Positions 55,526 to 64,000 of a stretch of DNA of 64,000 nt are shown one piece after another. Numbering within the stretch: position 1 is the first letter of the stretch; the number at the start of each line of letters is the position of its first letter. The position numbers were made by a program, and so were the translations under genes. The stretch comes from Symbiodinium natans (taxonomy: Eukaryota > Sar > Dinophyceae > Suessiales > Symbiodiniaceae): positions 374,001 to 438,000 of the forward strand of contig CAJNDS010002389.1 in NCBI GenBank assembly GCA_905221605.1, written 5' to 3'. The notes beneath the pieces are model-generated. The model was not told the origin of the DNA, did not search any database, and saw nothing but the letters and a program-made list of their open reading frames with translations.

Positions 55526-56173
55526 ATGCAGATTGGCGATCGCTGGAGGTTACTGCGCAAGACGCATGCGACGCATGCTGGGCACGGCGCATCACCAAAC
55601 ACTTGCTCAATCTACACTTCCGTAAACTGCTGCAGACAGTCCGTCCTCACTCTCATCCACTCTCCATCAGTGCATCTTTTCTCAGTGGTTCATGCTCAAG
55701 CACATAAACAGCTGGAAGCTGATGCTGCCTGGCCCATCAGGCCTTTCGCAGCTGATGCTCAGGATGCCCGCCTCCGCCTGCCTAGCCCCAAATTCAATTT
55801 CGCAGCTGGTGCTCATGATTCTCACCTTGTTGCAGAGGATGCTCATGATGCTCGTTTGCCACTGCCTAGCCCCACACATGATGCTCGCCTTCAGCCACCT
55901 AGGCCAAATCCCAATTGTGCTCTGCTGATGCTCGCCGCCGGCTGCTTAGCCCTCAACGCCTTTTGCAACTTCTACGGCTGCCTAGCCACAAATTCCTTTT
56001 TGCAGCTTGATGCTGATGATGCTGCCTGTCCCACATGTCTCTTGCAGATGATGCGCATGATGCTCGCCTCCTGGCTGCCTGCCCACTTTCCTGTCGCAGC
56101 TAATGCTCATGATGCTCGCCTCCGGCTGCATATCAAGAGCACTAGCTGGGCATTTGATGCAGCAGGCATGTAG
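55526..56173 (+). CDS. Longest open frame of the window, repeat-derived, 215 codons
   Basis: The function is not recognised. The frame is ATG-initiated. From residue 55 onward it is a translation of the degenerate minisatellite, giving DAHDARLPLPSP-like words. The first 50 residues are His/Ser/Thr-rich without a motif. The repeat unit is not a fixed multiple of three, and the period drifts. I therefore regard this as a chance frame, but it is the longest in the window and could be a low-complexity protein exon. Confidence 0.12.
   Translation: MQIGDRWRLLRKTHATHAGHGASPNTCSIYTSVNCCRQSVLTLIHSPSVHLFSVVHAQAHKQLEADAAWPIRPFAADAQDARLRLPSPKFNFAAGAHDSHLVAEDAHDARLPLPSPTHDARLQPPRPNPNCALLMLAAGCLALNAFCNFYGCLATNSFLQLDADDAACPTCLLQMMRMMLASWLPAHFPVAANAHDARLRLHIKSTSWAFDAAGM
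55690..56165 (+). repeat. Degenerate minisatellite with GCTCATGATGCTCGCC core
   Basis: About eight irregular units of GATGCTCATGATGCTCGCC followed by TGCCTAGCCCCAAAT and TTTGCAGCT. Unit length is 50-70 bp. A 215-codon plus frame (55526-56173) spans it and is Ala/Asp/Leu-rich with repeated HDARL words. A coding tandem repeat cannot be excluded but is not favoured. Confidence 0.75.
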
Positions 56174-56200
56174 GGCTAGACCGGACGGCTGCAGAAAGCA

Positions 56201-56269
56201 TATTCCCCAAACTGTAGGATTCCCTTATCATAAGGACCCCAATGAGGTACCCCTAATTTCGGAAACCCT
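56201..56269 (-). mobile_element. Family A element remnant running into a telomeric array
   Basis: CCCCAAACTGTAGGATTCCC, TAAGGACCCCAATGAGGTAC and AATTTCGGAAACCC are intact. The left terminus is missing. The right end fuses directly with the CCCTAAA array, as at 14144. Confidence 0.75.
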
Positions 56270-56656
56270 AAACCCTAACCCTAAACTCTAGACTCTAAAC
56301 CCTAAACCCTCAACCATTTACCCTAAACCGCCTAAACCCTAACTTCGGAAACCCTAAACCCTAAACCCCAAACCCCAAACCCTGAACCTGAACCCTAAAC
56401 CCTAACATCTAAACCCTAAACCCTAAACCCTACACCCTACACCCTACACCCTAAACCCTAAACCCTAAACCCTAAACCCTAAACCCTAAACCCTAAACCC
56501 CAAACCCCAAACCCTAAACCCTAAACCCCAAACCCTAAACCCTAAATTCTGAACCCTAAACCCTAAACCCTAAACCCTAAACCCTAAACCCTGAACCCTA
56601 AACCCTAAACCCTAAACCCTAAACCCTAAACCCTAAACCCTATAACCCTAAACCCT
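56264..56656 (-). repeat. Longest interstitial telomeric array, degenerate
   Basis: About 393 bp, or some 55 CCCTAAA-type units, with many variants (CCCCAAA, CCCTACA, CCCTGAA, CCCTATAA). Blocks of variants recur, as expected of old, locally duplicated telomeric DNA. Confidence 0.96.
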
Positions 56657-56759
56657 CATTTCAGAAGCTTCCCGTCTCACGAGGCCGAATTCCCCGACGT
56701 GGATGCAGCGGCGCTGCCCTGGCCTCCTGGGGCCGAAACCTGGGAGGCCAAGGCCGGTC

Positions 56760-56832
56760 GGGTTTAGGGTTTAGGGTTTAGGGTTTAGGGTTTAGGGTTT
56801 AGGGTTTAGGGTTTAGGGGGGGGGGGGGGGGG
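56760..56832 (+). repeat. Telomeric array ending in a poly-G run
   Basis: Eight TTTAGGG units (56760-56815) pass into an uninterrupted G run to 56832. It faces the opposite way to the 393-bp array 104 bp upstream. Confidence 0.95.
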
Positions 56833-57202
56833 AGGTTTTCTTGTTTCAGCCTTCTTAAGAGAGGACTTGTAAACGAGGGTGTAGCAACGGTTCAGCGCAT
56901 TGAAAGGGCTTCTTTACATGCGGCTCATACCATCTACAGGTGTGGGAAAAATCGCTCGTGTCAAGAAGCTGCTTCACAAAAGCTAGGCATATCGAAAGAA
57001 AAGAATGAAGAGAGAATGAGAGAAAGAGGCCGCAATCGTTTTTGTTCACCCGAACAACTACCAGACCGGCAGGAAGCGACAGAAACAATATTTTTCCGGC
57101 AGAAGGACGCCACGCGACAGGTTCGTTTAGGGCTTTATGTGGCAAAAGAAACATATGTTGTGAATACATTAGTTTATAGAAAATGTGTATAAGCACAAAT
57201 AC

Positions 57203-57297
57203 ATGTGTATATATACATATTCAGATACATATACATATACATATACCTATACATATACATATACATATACATACACATATACATATATACACGTACA
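57203..57297 (+). repeat. (ATACAT)n microsatellite
   Basis: ATACAT hexamers with small changes. The Tyr/Ile and His/Ile frames are artefacts. Confidence 0.92.
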
Positions 57298-57389
57298 CAG
57301 AGACTTTCCACCCTCATTGTGGGGTTGCTAGACTTTTACGTCAACTGCTCGCCTCCGCCGGTGTCCCGCATGCTCTCCTTGGCCGGGTC

Positions 57390-57515
57390 CCAGGAGAGAG
57401 TCCCGCCCAGTATCCCTGCATTGCCCATTCCCACACAAGCCTGCAGAAAGTCCCGTTGAGTATCGCTGGACCCAGAGAAGCCTGCGAGAGTCCCACCGAG
57501 TATCCTGAAGTGCCC
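57390..57515 (+). repeat. Three-unit degenerate repeat, GAGTCCC-GAGTATC
   Basis: GAGAGTCCCGCCCAGTATCC, AAAGTCCCGTTGAGTATCG and AGAGTCCCACCGAGTATCC are spaced 55 and 39 bp apart, each followed by AGCCTGC(A/G)(A/G)G or its relic. Confidence 0.6.
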
Positions 57516-58346
57516 CACAGAGATTTCCGCGGAGGAGTCCCCCTACACACGTCACTGTCTGAAAACGGCAGGATGGCTCATGAAGGAGCTCTAGACTCCA
57601 GGGTTGGGATGATCGAAGTAAATAATTGTCGCGCACGTGACCTGCCTGTGCCGAGGCCTGCCTTGCGTCAAGGCAACCCAAACCGGAGATCGCGGGTGTG
57701 CAGGTGCTGTTAGGCTTCAGCAACGCGCTTTGAGAGGGTAGACGAGTCACCCCAAATGAGTGGCAAAACAAGAAACTTCGCTTACACTTGACTTGCGCCT
57801 CCAATGGGCAGCCCATGCACAAAACAGATTGGGCACCCGTACTAGCATCCCCCAGGGCCTGAACTGGTCTGTCATATGTCAGGGCCACTTGGTTCGTTGC
57901 TTCAAGGCGTTGTCGAGTGCAATTAAAGTTGGCTTTGCTCTAGATCACCCCTGAACCCAGTTCTGCAACCTTTCCAAACAAGATCAAACGAGGACGTGCA
58001 GCTGTTCATCGGAAGTGGAGGTTTTCTCAAGCCAAAGAAGTCCAAGAAGGCCGGGCTCCCTGTTAAAAGCCGTGCTTCACGGCTCCTTCGGTCGGGGTTT
58101 CAGCTTCAGCTCCAAGAGTTGGCGGTTCAGGGGCCAAGATCCCATAGTGAACGTAGAACGATTTGCCCAGGATCTGCCATAGACAAAGTAGGTAAGCAAC
58201 CAAAACCGTTGCATGTACCTAGCTGGGATACATGCATGTTCGCCCAACTTTCAAAGCAGCAGAGAAAACCTCGACACCTTGAGTCCCACGTGCCTGATCC
58301 CAGAACCCGAGCCCGCAGCCCCTACAGAGGCCTCCAACCCCCAAAA

Positions 58347-58376
58347 AGGGTTTAGGGTCTAGGGTTTAGGGTTTAA
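58347..58376 (+). repeat. Short interstitial telomeric array
   Basis: Four TTTAGGG-type units with one TCTAGGG. Confidence 0.82.
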
Positions 58377-58544
58377 GTTCCTGCCCAGAAACCCATGACT
58401 CGATTTTGGCCCCTCAGCCCCTTAAGAGCCTAGGCAGCCGAAGTTAAGACAGCGCCACCTCCTCCCACGCCGGCGCCGGCAGATGTGCCCACGCCCGCCC
58501 CGGCCGAGGAGGAGCCCTCAGGGCACTGCTAGGGCTTTGCATTG

Positions 58545-58622
58545 TTTGGGTTTAGGGGTTTCGGGGTTTAGGGGTTTAGGGTTTAGGGGGTTTAAGGGTT
58601 TAGGGTTTCGGGGTCTAGGGTG
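58545..58622 (+). repeat. Degenerate interstitial telomeric array
   Basis: About ten units dominated by the octamer TTTAGGGG and TTTCGGGG. Confidence 0.85.
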
Positions 58623-58689
58623 AAATGATTTAATGGCTTCGGGTTCGAGATTTTGGCATTTTGATCCGAGTGTCCGAGGCCGAGTTTTT

Positions 58690-60820
58690 TTTTGAGAGTC
58701 TTCAACCTTGCAAGCCCGAAAGCCAGTTCCCTATGGTCAGTGATGTGCTTGCCTGCTTTCGGCTATTGGCACTCCCACACTAGGATATTTTGCCTGAGAT
58801 CTCAACCTGAACCCCACCCTCGGATTACCCCCCGAAGATCCCAACCACCATCCCAGAACCAAATACGCCGGCCTTGGTGCCAGTATGTATTGAAACGGAT
58901 CTTTTGCTGGAATGGTATTGTTGTTGGAATCTTAGTCCTTGAGATAGGCTGGATTTCCTGGATAGGGTGGGGCTGCTGTGCGGTGCCAACAGCCGCACAT
59001 TGAGCCCAAAAGCCTCACTCTAGCGGCTCTAGCGATGAATTAGGTGTATTCGAATCCAAGTTGGTGAGAAATGGCAGTCTGAAACCTGGCACAAAAGGCC
59101 CGAACGTTCTACTAGTGGCTCTAAGCTGCTCGAACCCTTGCTGCTTGGGTGTGTCCCGAACTCCTAGCCCCTGGTGTTTTAAACCCTCTCAAGCCACCAG
59201 GGCCCTAAACAATCTTCAGAGCAGGCGCACTCTGGCTATCCGGCCACTTCCTCATCCGAGCCAGCCGCGGCGTTTGAGGTGCCTGCGTTCAACCAGGTGC
59301 GGCCTTCAGACAGTGCAGGCAGACCTTTCAGATAGTTCCTTGACACCCCTTTGTCTAGCCAAGCCCGAACCCACTGCTTAGCTGCTTGGCGCTTCGCCCC
59401 CCAAAACCACAAACTTCAACGAACATCGTAAACAAGGTGAGCAAGGTGTCGGTTCGTTCGGCAGGTTTGCTTGGGTTGGAATTAACACTAAGGGGAGCGC
59501 AATTTTGTGATCCAAGAAAATGCTCGAAGTAGCTCATGGCTTGCAGGTTTGCAACTGCTCACGGGCTAACAGCCTTGTCGTCAAATCGTCCTGTGTGTAG
59601 CTGTGATGTGCCTAATGCCATTCCTAGCACGCGCAGGCCCAAACTCAGGACAAGATAAAAAATAAAGTGTCGAGGCTTGGGTTGGCTTTTGCAGACGTTG
59701 CTGTGTGGGTTCGTGCACCAACGGCGATTCCCCGAGTTGTCGAATCCCTCTAACGCATTTTTAGCTCAAGCTTTTAACTTTCCACCAAAACGAAGACGCT
59801 GTGTAATCGCATGGTTAAAAGCTTGTTGAGTCCTGAACCCAATGTCGCAAGGATTGTTTGGGTCTTGAAGCCTGAATTTGAAAAAAAACCTGAGTACGGG
59901 GATCAGGATCGCAAGACGCTGACCATGCCCGTCCGCGTGCACTGCGAGGACAGGTGGTCAATGAGTGGGGGTGTTGTGTAACTCTATAAACCCTAAACCC
60001 TAAATCAGTAGCGAGCGCGGTTGGCCGGCACTACCGTTTACTTCTGGTGTAGAGACCTTGTGCTGTATAGGCCAGCTACCAAGCATCGTTACCGCGATTC
60101 CGCCTGCAGCTGCATTGAGCACTCGAGGTAACCTTGGTAACGTGATGGCTTAACGTCTTCGGGTCTTGGATCGATGCTTTCAGACGGAGAGAAAACCTTT
60201 CTCAAAGCTCATGGGAAGAACTACTTTATGCACAGCAAATCTTCTGTCGCATCTCTCCACTCTACACTCTGACAGCCACAGCAGGACACCGCGCCCAATG
60301 GACACGTCAAAGACTCAACAGATGGAGCGGGGGTGCAGGTTGGTTCGTGCACGTAAACATGTGGATACACGTGGGAACAGCCACGCCACTCCGCTACAAG
60401 CCTTTCTCGTGAGCTCCATACTATCTGTTGGAGGGACTGTACCCGTACAGTTCAGACCCTTCTGTCATGATCTTGGGACTTCATTGTTCTCTGCTTCCTG
60501 ACCAGACCCAGACGTTCTCGTAGACTGCATTCCACCTCTTGCAATCAGTCTTCGTCAGATGTTCCACTCCAAGACCGACAACCAACAAACCAGCATGGCT
60601 CAGACCGGAACTCGTCGATGTTCATTCAAGAACTAGGCCCTCGCGCAGAACTTGCAGAAGTTGTCCCAATTGACAGGGTAAGTTTAACAAAGCTGCTGCC
60701 GTGCATGTCAGTGGCTGGTTTCTAAGTGACCCGATGACCAAGGTCCGGATCGAGTCCTTGAACGCCTTCGCCGAGCGAATACGGAGTTTGGCCCTGAAGC
60801 AGGTTATGGTGTCTTGGTGG
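58690..60820. other. Anonymous segment, no gene recognised
   Basis: Plus-strand frames of about 103-111 codons (58692, 59061, 60166) are present but not recognised. A two-unit CCCTAAA remnant lies at 59988-60004. Nothing else is visible. Confidence 0.6.
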
Positions 60821-60824
60821 AAAT

Positions 60825-60936
60825 GGGGGTTTACGGAAATAGGGGATCCCCAATATAGATCCCCAAATAGTAGGACAGCAGGATTCCCTTCAAAAATAAG
60901 GATCCCAACAAGATACCCCTAAATTCGGAAACCCCC
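60825..60936 (-). mobile_element. Family A MITE-like element with AAAT flanking duplication
   Basis: This is a 112-bp full-length copy. GGGGGTTTACGGAAATAGGG is at the left and CCCTAAATTCGGAAACCCCC at the right, a near-perfect inverted pair, with CCCCAAATAGTAGGACAGCA inside. AAAT lies at 60821-60824 and 60937-60940. It is the best-preserved family member. Confidence 0.9.
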
Positions 60937-60940
60937 AAAT

Positions 60941-62900
60941 GGGTTGGCCCTGGCGTGGGTTCCTAGGCCCGGCTATGGTGGGTCCACGGGTTCGGTAGTC
61001 CTCCTGTTTCCGTGGTCACTGTAAGTTTCAGATTCAGTTTCGAAATGCCCTGATACAAGCACTTGCAGTTGAACACCTCGTCATGCTGTCATCTACAGGA
61101 TCTGCAATGTCGTTGCAGCTCACTCTACTTGCAACAGAACCCCTTGCCATCCTTACGACAGCATTCGGCTTACCTATGAAAGCCCAGTAGAATCGAGATC
61201 AGGTTTGGTAGTGTATATATCGTTCAGAGCAGCACAGCGCGAGGCGGCACAAGCACAACGCGCAAGGCTGCCGAGTTTAAGCCAACAATTTGCTAATTGC
61301 GTGGGACCGATGCTGGCAAATGGCCAAGGCCTGTAGGACATGATTAGAGAACCCTGACCACACGCAAGCTCCCAGGACATGCACACCTACATCCCAGGCT
61401 TCCATCTCTCATCGGCCAAGCCCAAACCTCTCGCAACAGAACGGGAACGCTTCAGCCAGGCCACGGCCAAAGCTCCGAAACTTCCGCTGCTGTGAATCTC
61501 CGATAGCCACCCCTAAACCCTAAACGCTAAACTCTAAACCCTAGGTACACCCATCCGACCTGAAAGCAGAGCCAAGGGCATCTCCCTGGCAGATCTGAAG
61601 GACACGGGGGCCTTGACCCGACAGATCGGGGGCTGATTGCGATCTTATAAATCTCTAGTCAGACCTGCAACCCTTAACAGGCCGTAGGGTAGTCGATAGA
61701 CTGCTTGAGGGGCTGCTGGGGGTGGAACAGGGGGCCTATCAGACAAGCCCTCCAAAAGCCTTCATAAGTGAACATCGCCCTCCTGCTATGAACAGCGCAG
61801 GGTTGAGCATCTCGTTTGATTACGACTGACCCTCCCATGTGCCGGGCATATGGGTTCAGAAAGGGAAGTTGAACTTTACAGCCTTCAATTCATTTAAGTT
61901 CCGCCCTTGCCAGTGAAATGAGAATCGCCGAAAGATCCCTCTCCCACACGCCCCCGACCTTGCTAGGCCTTGCCCCCAAGAATCCTACAAATACATGCGA
62001 TAGTCTTCTGCACATGCTGCGAACATCCCTCTCTCGTCCAGCGATTATTGCTGTAACATACGGTAGCACTTGGAATTCGTTGTGTTGCTTGTGGCTTGGC
62101 TCCTGAGTCGCGGAGGAACGTGGCCTGGCCATTCTGGCAACGGAGTATGTCATTGAGATCGTGGGCAAAGGCGAACATGCACTTGTGTTTTTGCATTTGG
62201 CTTCGTGGGGCTTGGAAGACACCGACTTGGACAGACACCCCTAGTGTAGAGGCTTTTGTCCTGGAACCCCGTTTTCTCATACGGGCTGCGATTGTCCATT
62301 CACTTCAAGCTTTCTCCAAAGGTCACCTGTAGTGATTCTCTGGCATCTGCCGTATCCATTGTGGGGTGGGCTGGTCAGAGTCTGATCGCCCTCACTTTGC
62401 CCCTTCTCTAAGTTCATGCACGCATCGCATGTCACCTTTTGCCTTGCGCGCAGTGCAGGGATGCACCTTTCCATGTGCCACGCAGACTTTGCCCGTGCTG
62501 AACTCGAGCGGCTTTTTTCCTCAACAAGGTTTTTTGGGCACAGATGAAAGCTTGATTTGCCTGCTCTTCTGAGTCAATGGCTTTGGCTGCCCAGAAGTCG
62601 CGCTTTGCCGATGCAAAGTCTGCAGCACTAGCGAGCAATTTGTACTAAGAGTTTTCGCCCTGCTCGTGGTTTCAACAGGTCGCCGGCTTCCTTGTTTTGC
62701 TTTGCTAGAAAACCAAACACTGGCTGGCTGGGCACTGGCGATAATTATAGTGCGCCGCGATGTGCTGCGCATGAAGCTTGGACAACCCCGGTTTGCCCTT
62801 TCTAGTCATCCTGTGCAAGTTTGATGCTCGATCCTAAGCACTGATCACAAGTAGCGATCTCTCTATCTGTTGTTCCAACACTCGAATCACAAGGACCTTC
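60941..62900. other. Anonymous segment, no gene recognised
   Basis: Frames of 60-113 codons occur on both strands. A degenerate four-unit CCCTAAA array lies at 61509-61543. No RNA gene or element was seen. Confidence 0.6.
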
Positions 62901-62902
62901 AG

Positions 62903-63183
62903 GGTATTTCGGGTTGAGGACACGCCTGGACCTGCTCCTACCAGGCATCCGCGTCCTCGACACGCTGCGGATTGACACGACGCCGGAGTTTCCGGCGGCC
63001 CCTCTCTTTCCCTGGGACCGGAAGAGATTTGGGCACACTTTGCTGACTCAGGGTTGCAAGGGTGGCAAGGGTGAAGGTTTTCAGCCAGAGTTGGGTTACC
63101 TCAATATAGCCCTGAATCCCACCGATGATTCAGGTCAAATGAATCCCATCTCTAGCATTATGAGCACGACCACAGCCTCTTAG
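62903..63183 (+). CDS. Candidate internal or terminal exon, function unknown
   Basis: The function is not recognised. After a possible acceptor (GACCTTCAG) at about 62902 the frame runs open to a TAG at 63181-63183. Its first 45 codons are GC-rich at third positions and read as natural protein (RLDLLLPGIRVLDTLRIDTT, then a proline- and aromatic-rich PEFPAAPLFPWDRKRFGHT). The second half is less convincing. There is no in-frame ATG at the beginning. It may belong to an intron-rich gene extending upstream, or may be chance. Confidence 0.25.
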
Positions 63184-63896
63184 CTTCTCACTGCCATCGC
63201 AGCTTCACAGCCGGCAGTTCACCGAGACCAGATGCGATCAATCTGAACCCTGAAGCCAAGGTAGACGTTACAACAACCCGAAGTCTTAGAGAGGTGTCAG
63301 TTCGCCCACCAGGACACTCAGATGTTTGCAGAAGACGGCTCGCTTTACATGCGAGGCCTGGGTCAACTTTTTGGCAGTTGCTGCTGGTGGCATGTTGGCG
63401 ACCTTCGGAGACTGGCAGTGTTGGGAAATTCAGAAGACTCTGTAGTGTGCGGAACTCGGCAACTCTTGTGTTGGTCTGCTGTTTCTGTGGATTAAGACCT
63501 GCTCGACCGTCATCGGACAGGGAGCAGCGGACTGTTGGACACTTCCCTGCTTATCATCCTGGGAAGCATTCTAAGCCTGGCAGAGACCGCAAGCCCTAAC
63601 GCGACACGCGGCATCCAATTCGTCCACGCGAGATGTGCGGACATGTTGGTCACAAAATGCACCTCAGGAAAGCGTAAACCCATTTAGAGAAACAAGACAG
63701 CACAGCAAAGCAACATGGCATCGCAGCAGGCAGCAGGCTCACAGTTTCGCGGGCTGCCTTGCATTTTCCAACGTTTTGGTTCAGGACCGATAGCAAGGCC
63801 TTTTTTTCAGAAGCTGAATTCCGACCATCGATTTCATAGAGCCAGGTCATAGCGTACTGCACACCGCGCCACGATGATCTCCACGACTGCATGGGC
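63184..63896. other. Anonymous segment, no gene recognised
   Basis: One plus-strand frame of 101 codons (63294-63599) and one minus-strand frame of 80 codons (63650-63892), neither recognisable. Confidence 0.55.
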
Positions 63897-63931
63897 GTTT
63901 AGGGTTTAGGGTTTAGGGTTTAGGGTTCAGG
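63897..63931 (+). repeat. Interstitial telomeric array, TTTAGGG
   Basis: Four exact units plus TTCAGGG. Confidence 0.92.
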
Positions 63932-64000
63932 GCCCACCCCACTGCTGCCAGCAACCATCCTGACCGGACCTAGAAGGGGGGTCAGGATTCATGACGCTCG

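Overview
The window looks like nuclear DNA of a eukaryote, most likely an alga or other protist. The main clue is the Arabidopsis-type telomere heptamer (TTTAGGG/CCCTAAA), which occurs in dozens of short interstitial arrays on both strands. There are no prokaryotic-style operons, no rRNA or tRNA genes I can recognise, many microsatellites, long poly-G/C runs, and no open frame above about 215 codons that resembles a known protein. TTTAGGG telomeres occur in plants and many algal and protist lineages. A cryptophyte such as Guillardia is one guess, but the species cannot be named from this sequence.

Layout. 1-11170: gene-poor DNA with an interstitial telomeric array every 0.3-1.5 kb and several roughly 100-bp inverted-repeat elements. 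11171-24066: unit copy 1, about 12.9 kb. 24067-24166: a 100-N assembly gap. 24167 to about 37000: unit copy 2, near-identical to copy 1. Copy 1 runs exactly up to the gap and copy 2 starts exactly after it, so the simplest reading is that two overlapping contigs were not merged (or are two haplotypes), not a biological tandem duplication. About 37000-43300: a compositionally different island, CT/GA-rich, almost free of telomeric repeats, with a palindrome array near 41 kb and the best (still weak) coding-exon candidate at 39766-40245. 43300-47500: mixed DNA without telomeric arrays. 47500-64000: telomeric arrays resume, with minisatellites, a 1.2-kb CAA/ACAAAGAC-rich block (50.3-51.5 kb) and a nearly 400-bp degenerate telomeric array (56.26-56.66 kb).

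The most notable finding is a set of short non-autonomous inverted-repeat (MITE-like) families, called A to E here. Family A has ten independent loci. At five of them I read perfect 4-bp flanking direct repeats (ATAG, ACAA, ATAT, ACAT, AAAT). Two of three family C loci also carry them (TAGC, TACT). No transposase source is visible. The other striking structure is a 2.2-kb AT-rich satellite with a period of about 237 bp, in which three units face one way and six the other, making one large inverted repeat.

No gene is annotated with confidence. A few frames with protein-like codon structure are listed as low-confidence exon candidates with no assigned function. No pathway or gene cooperation can be inferred.
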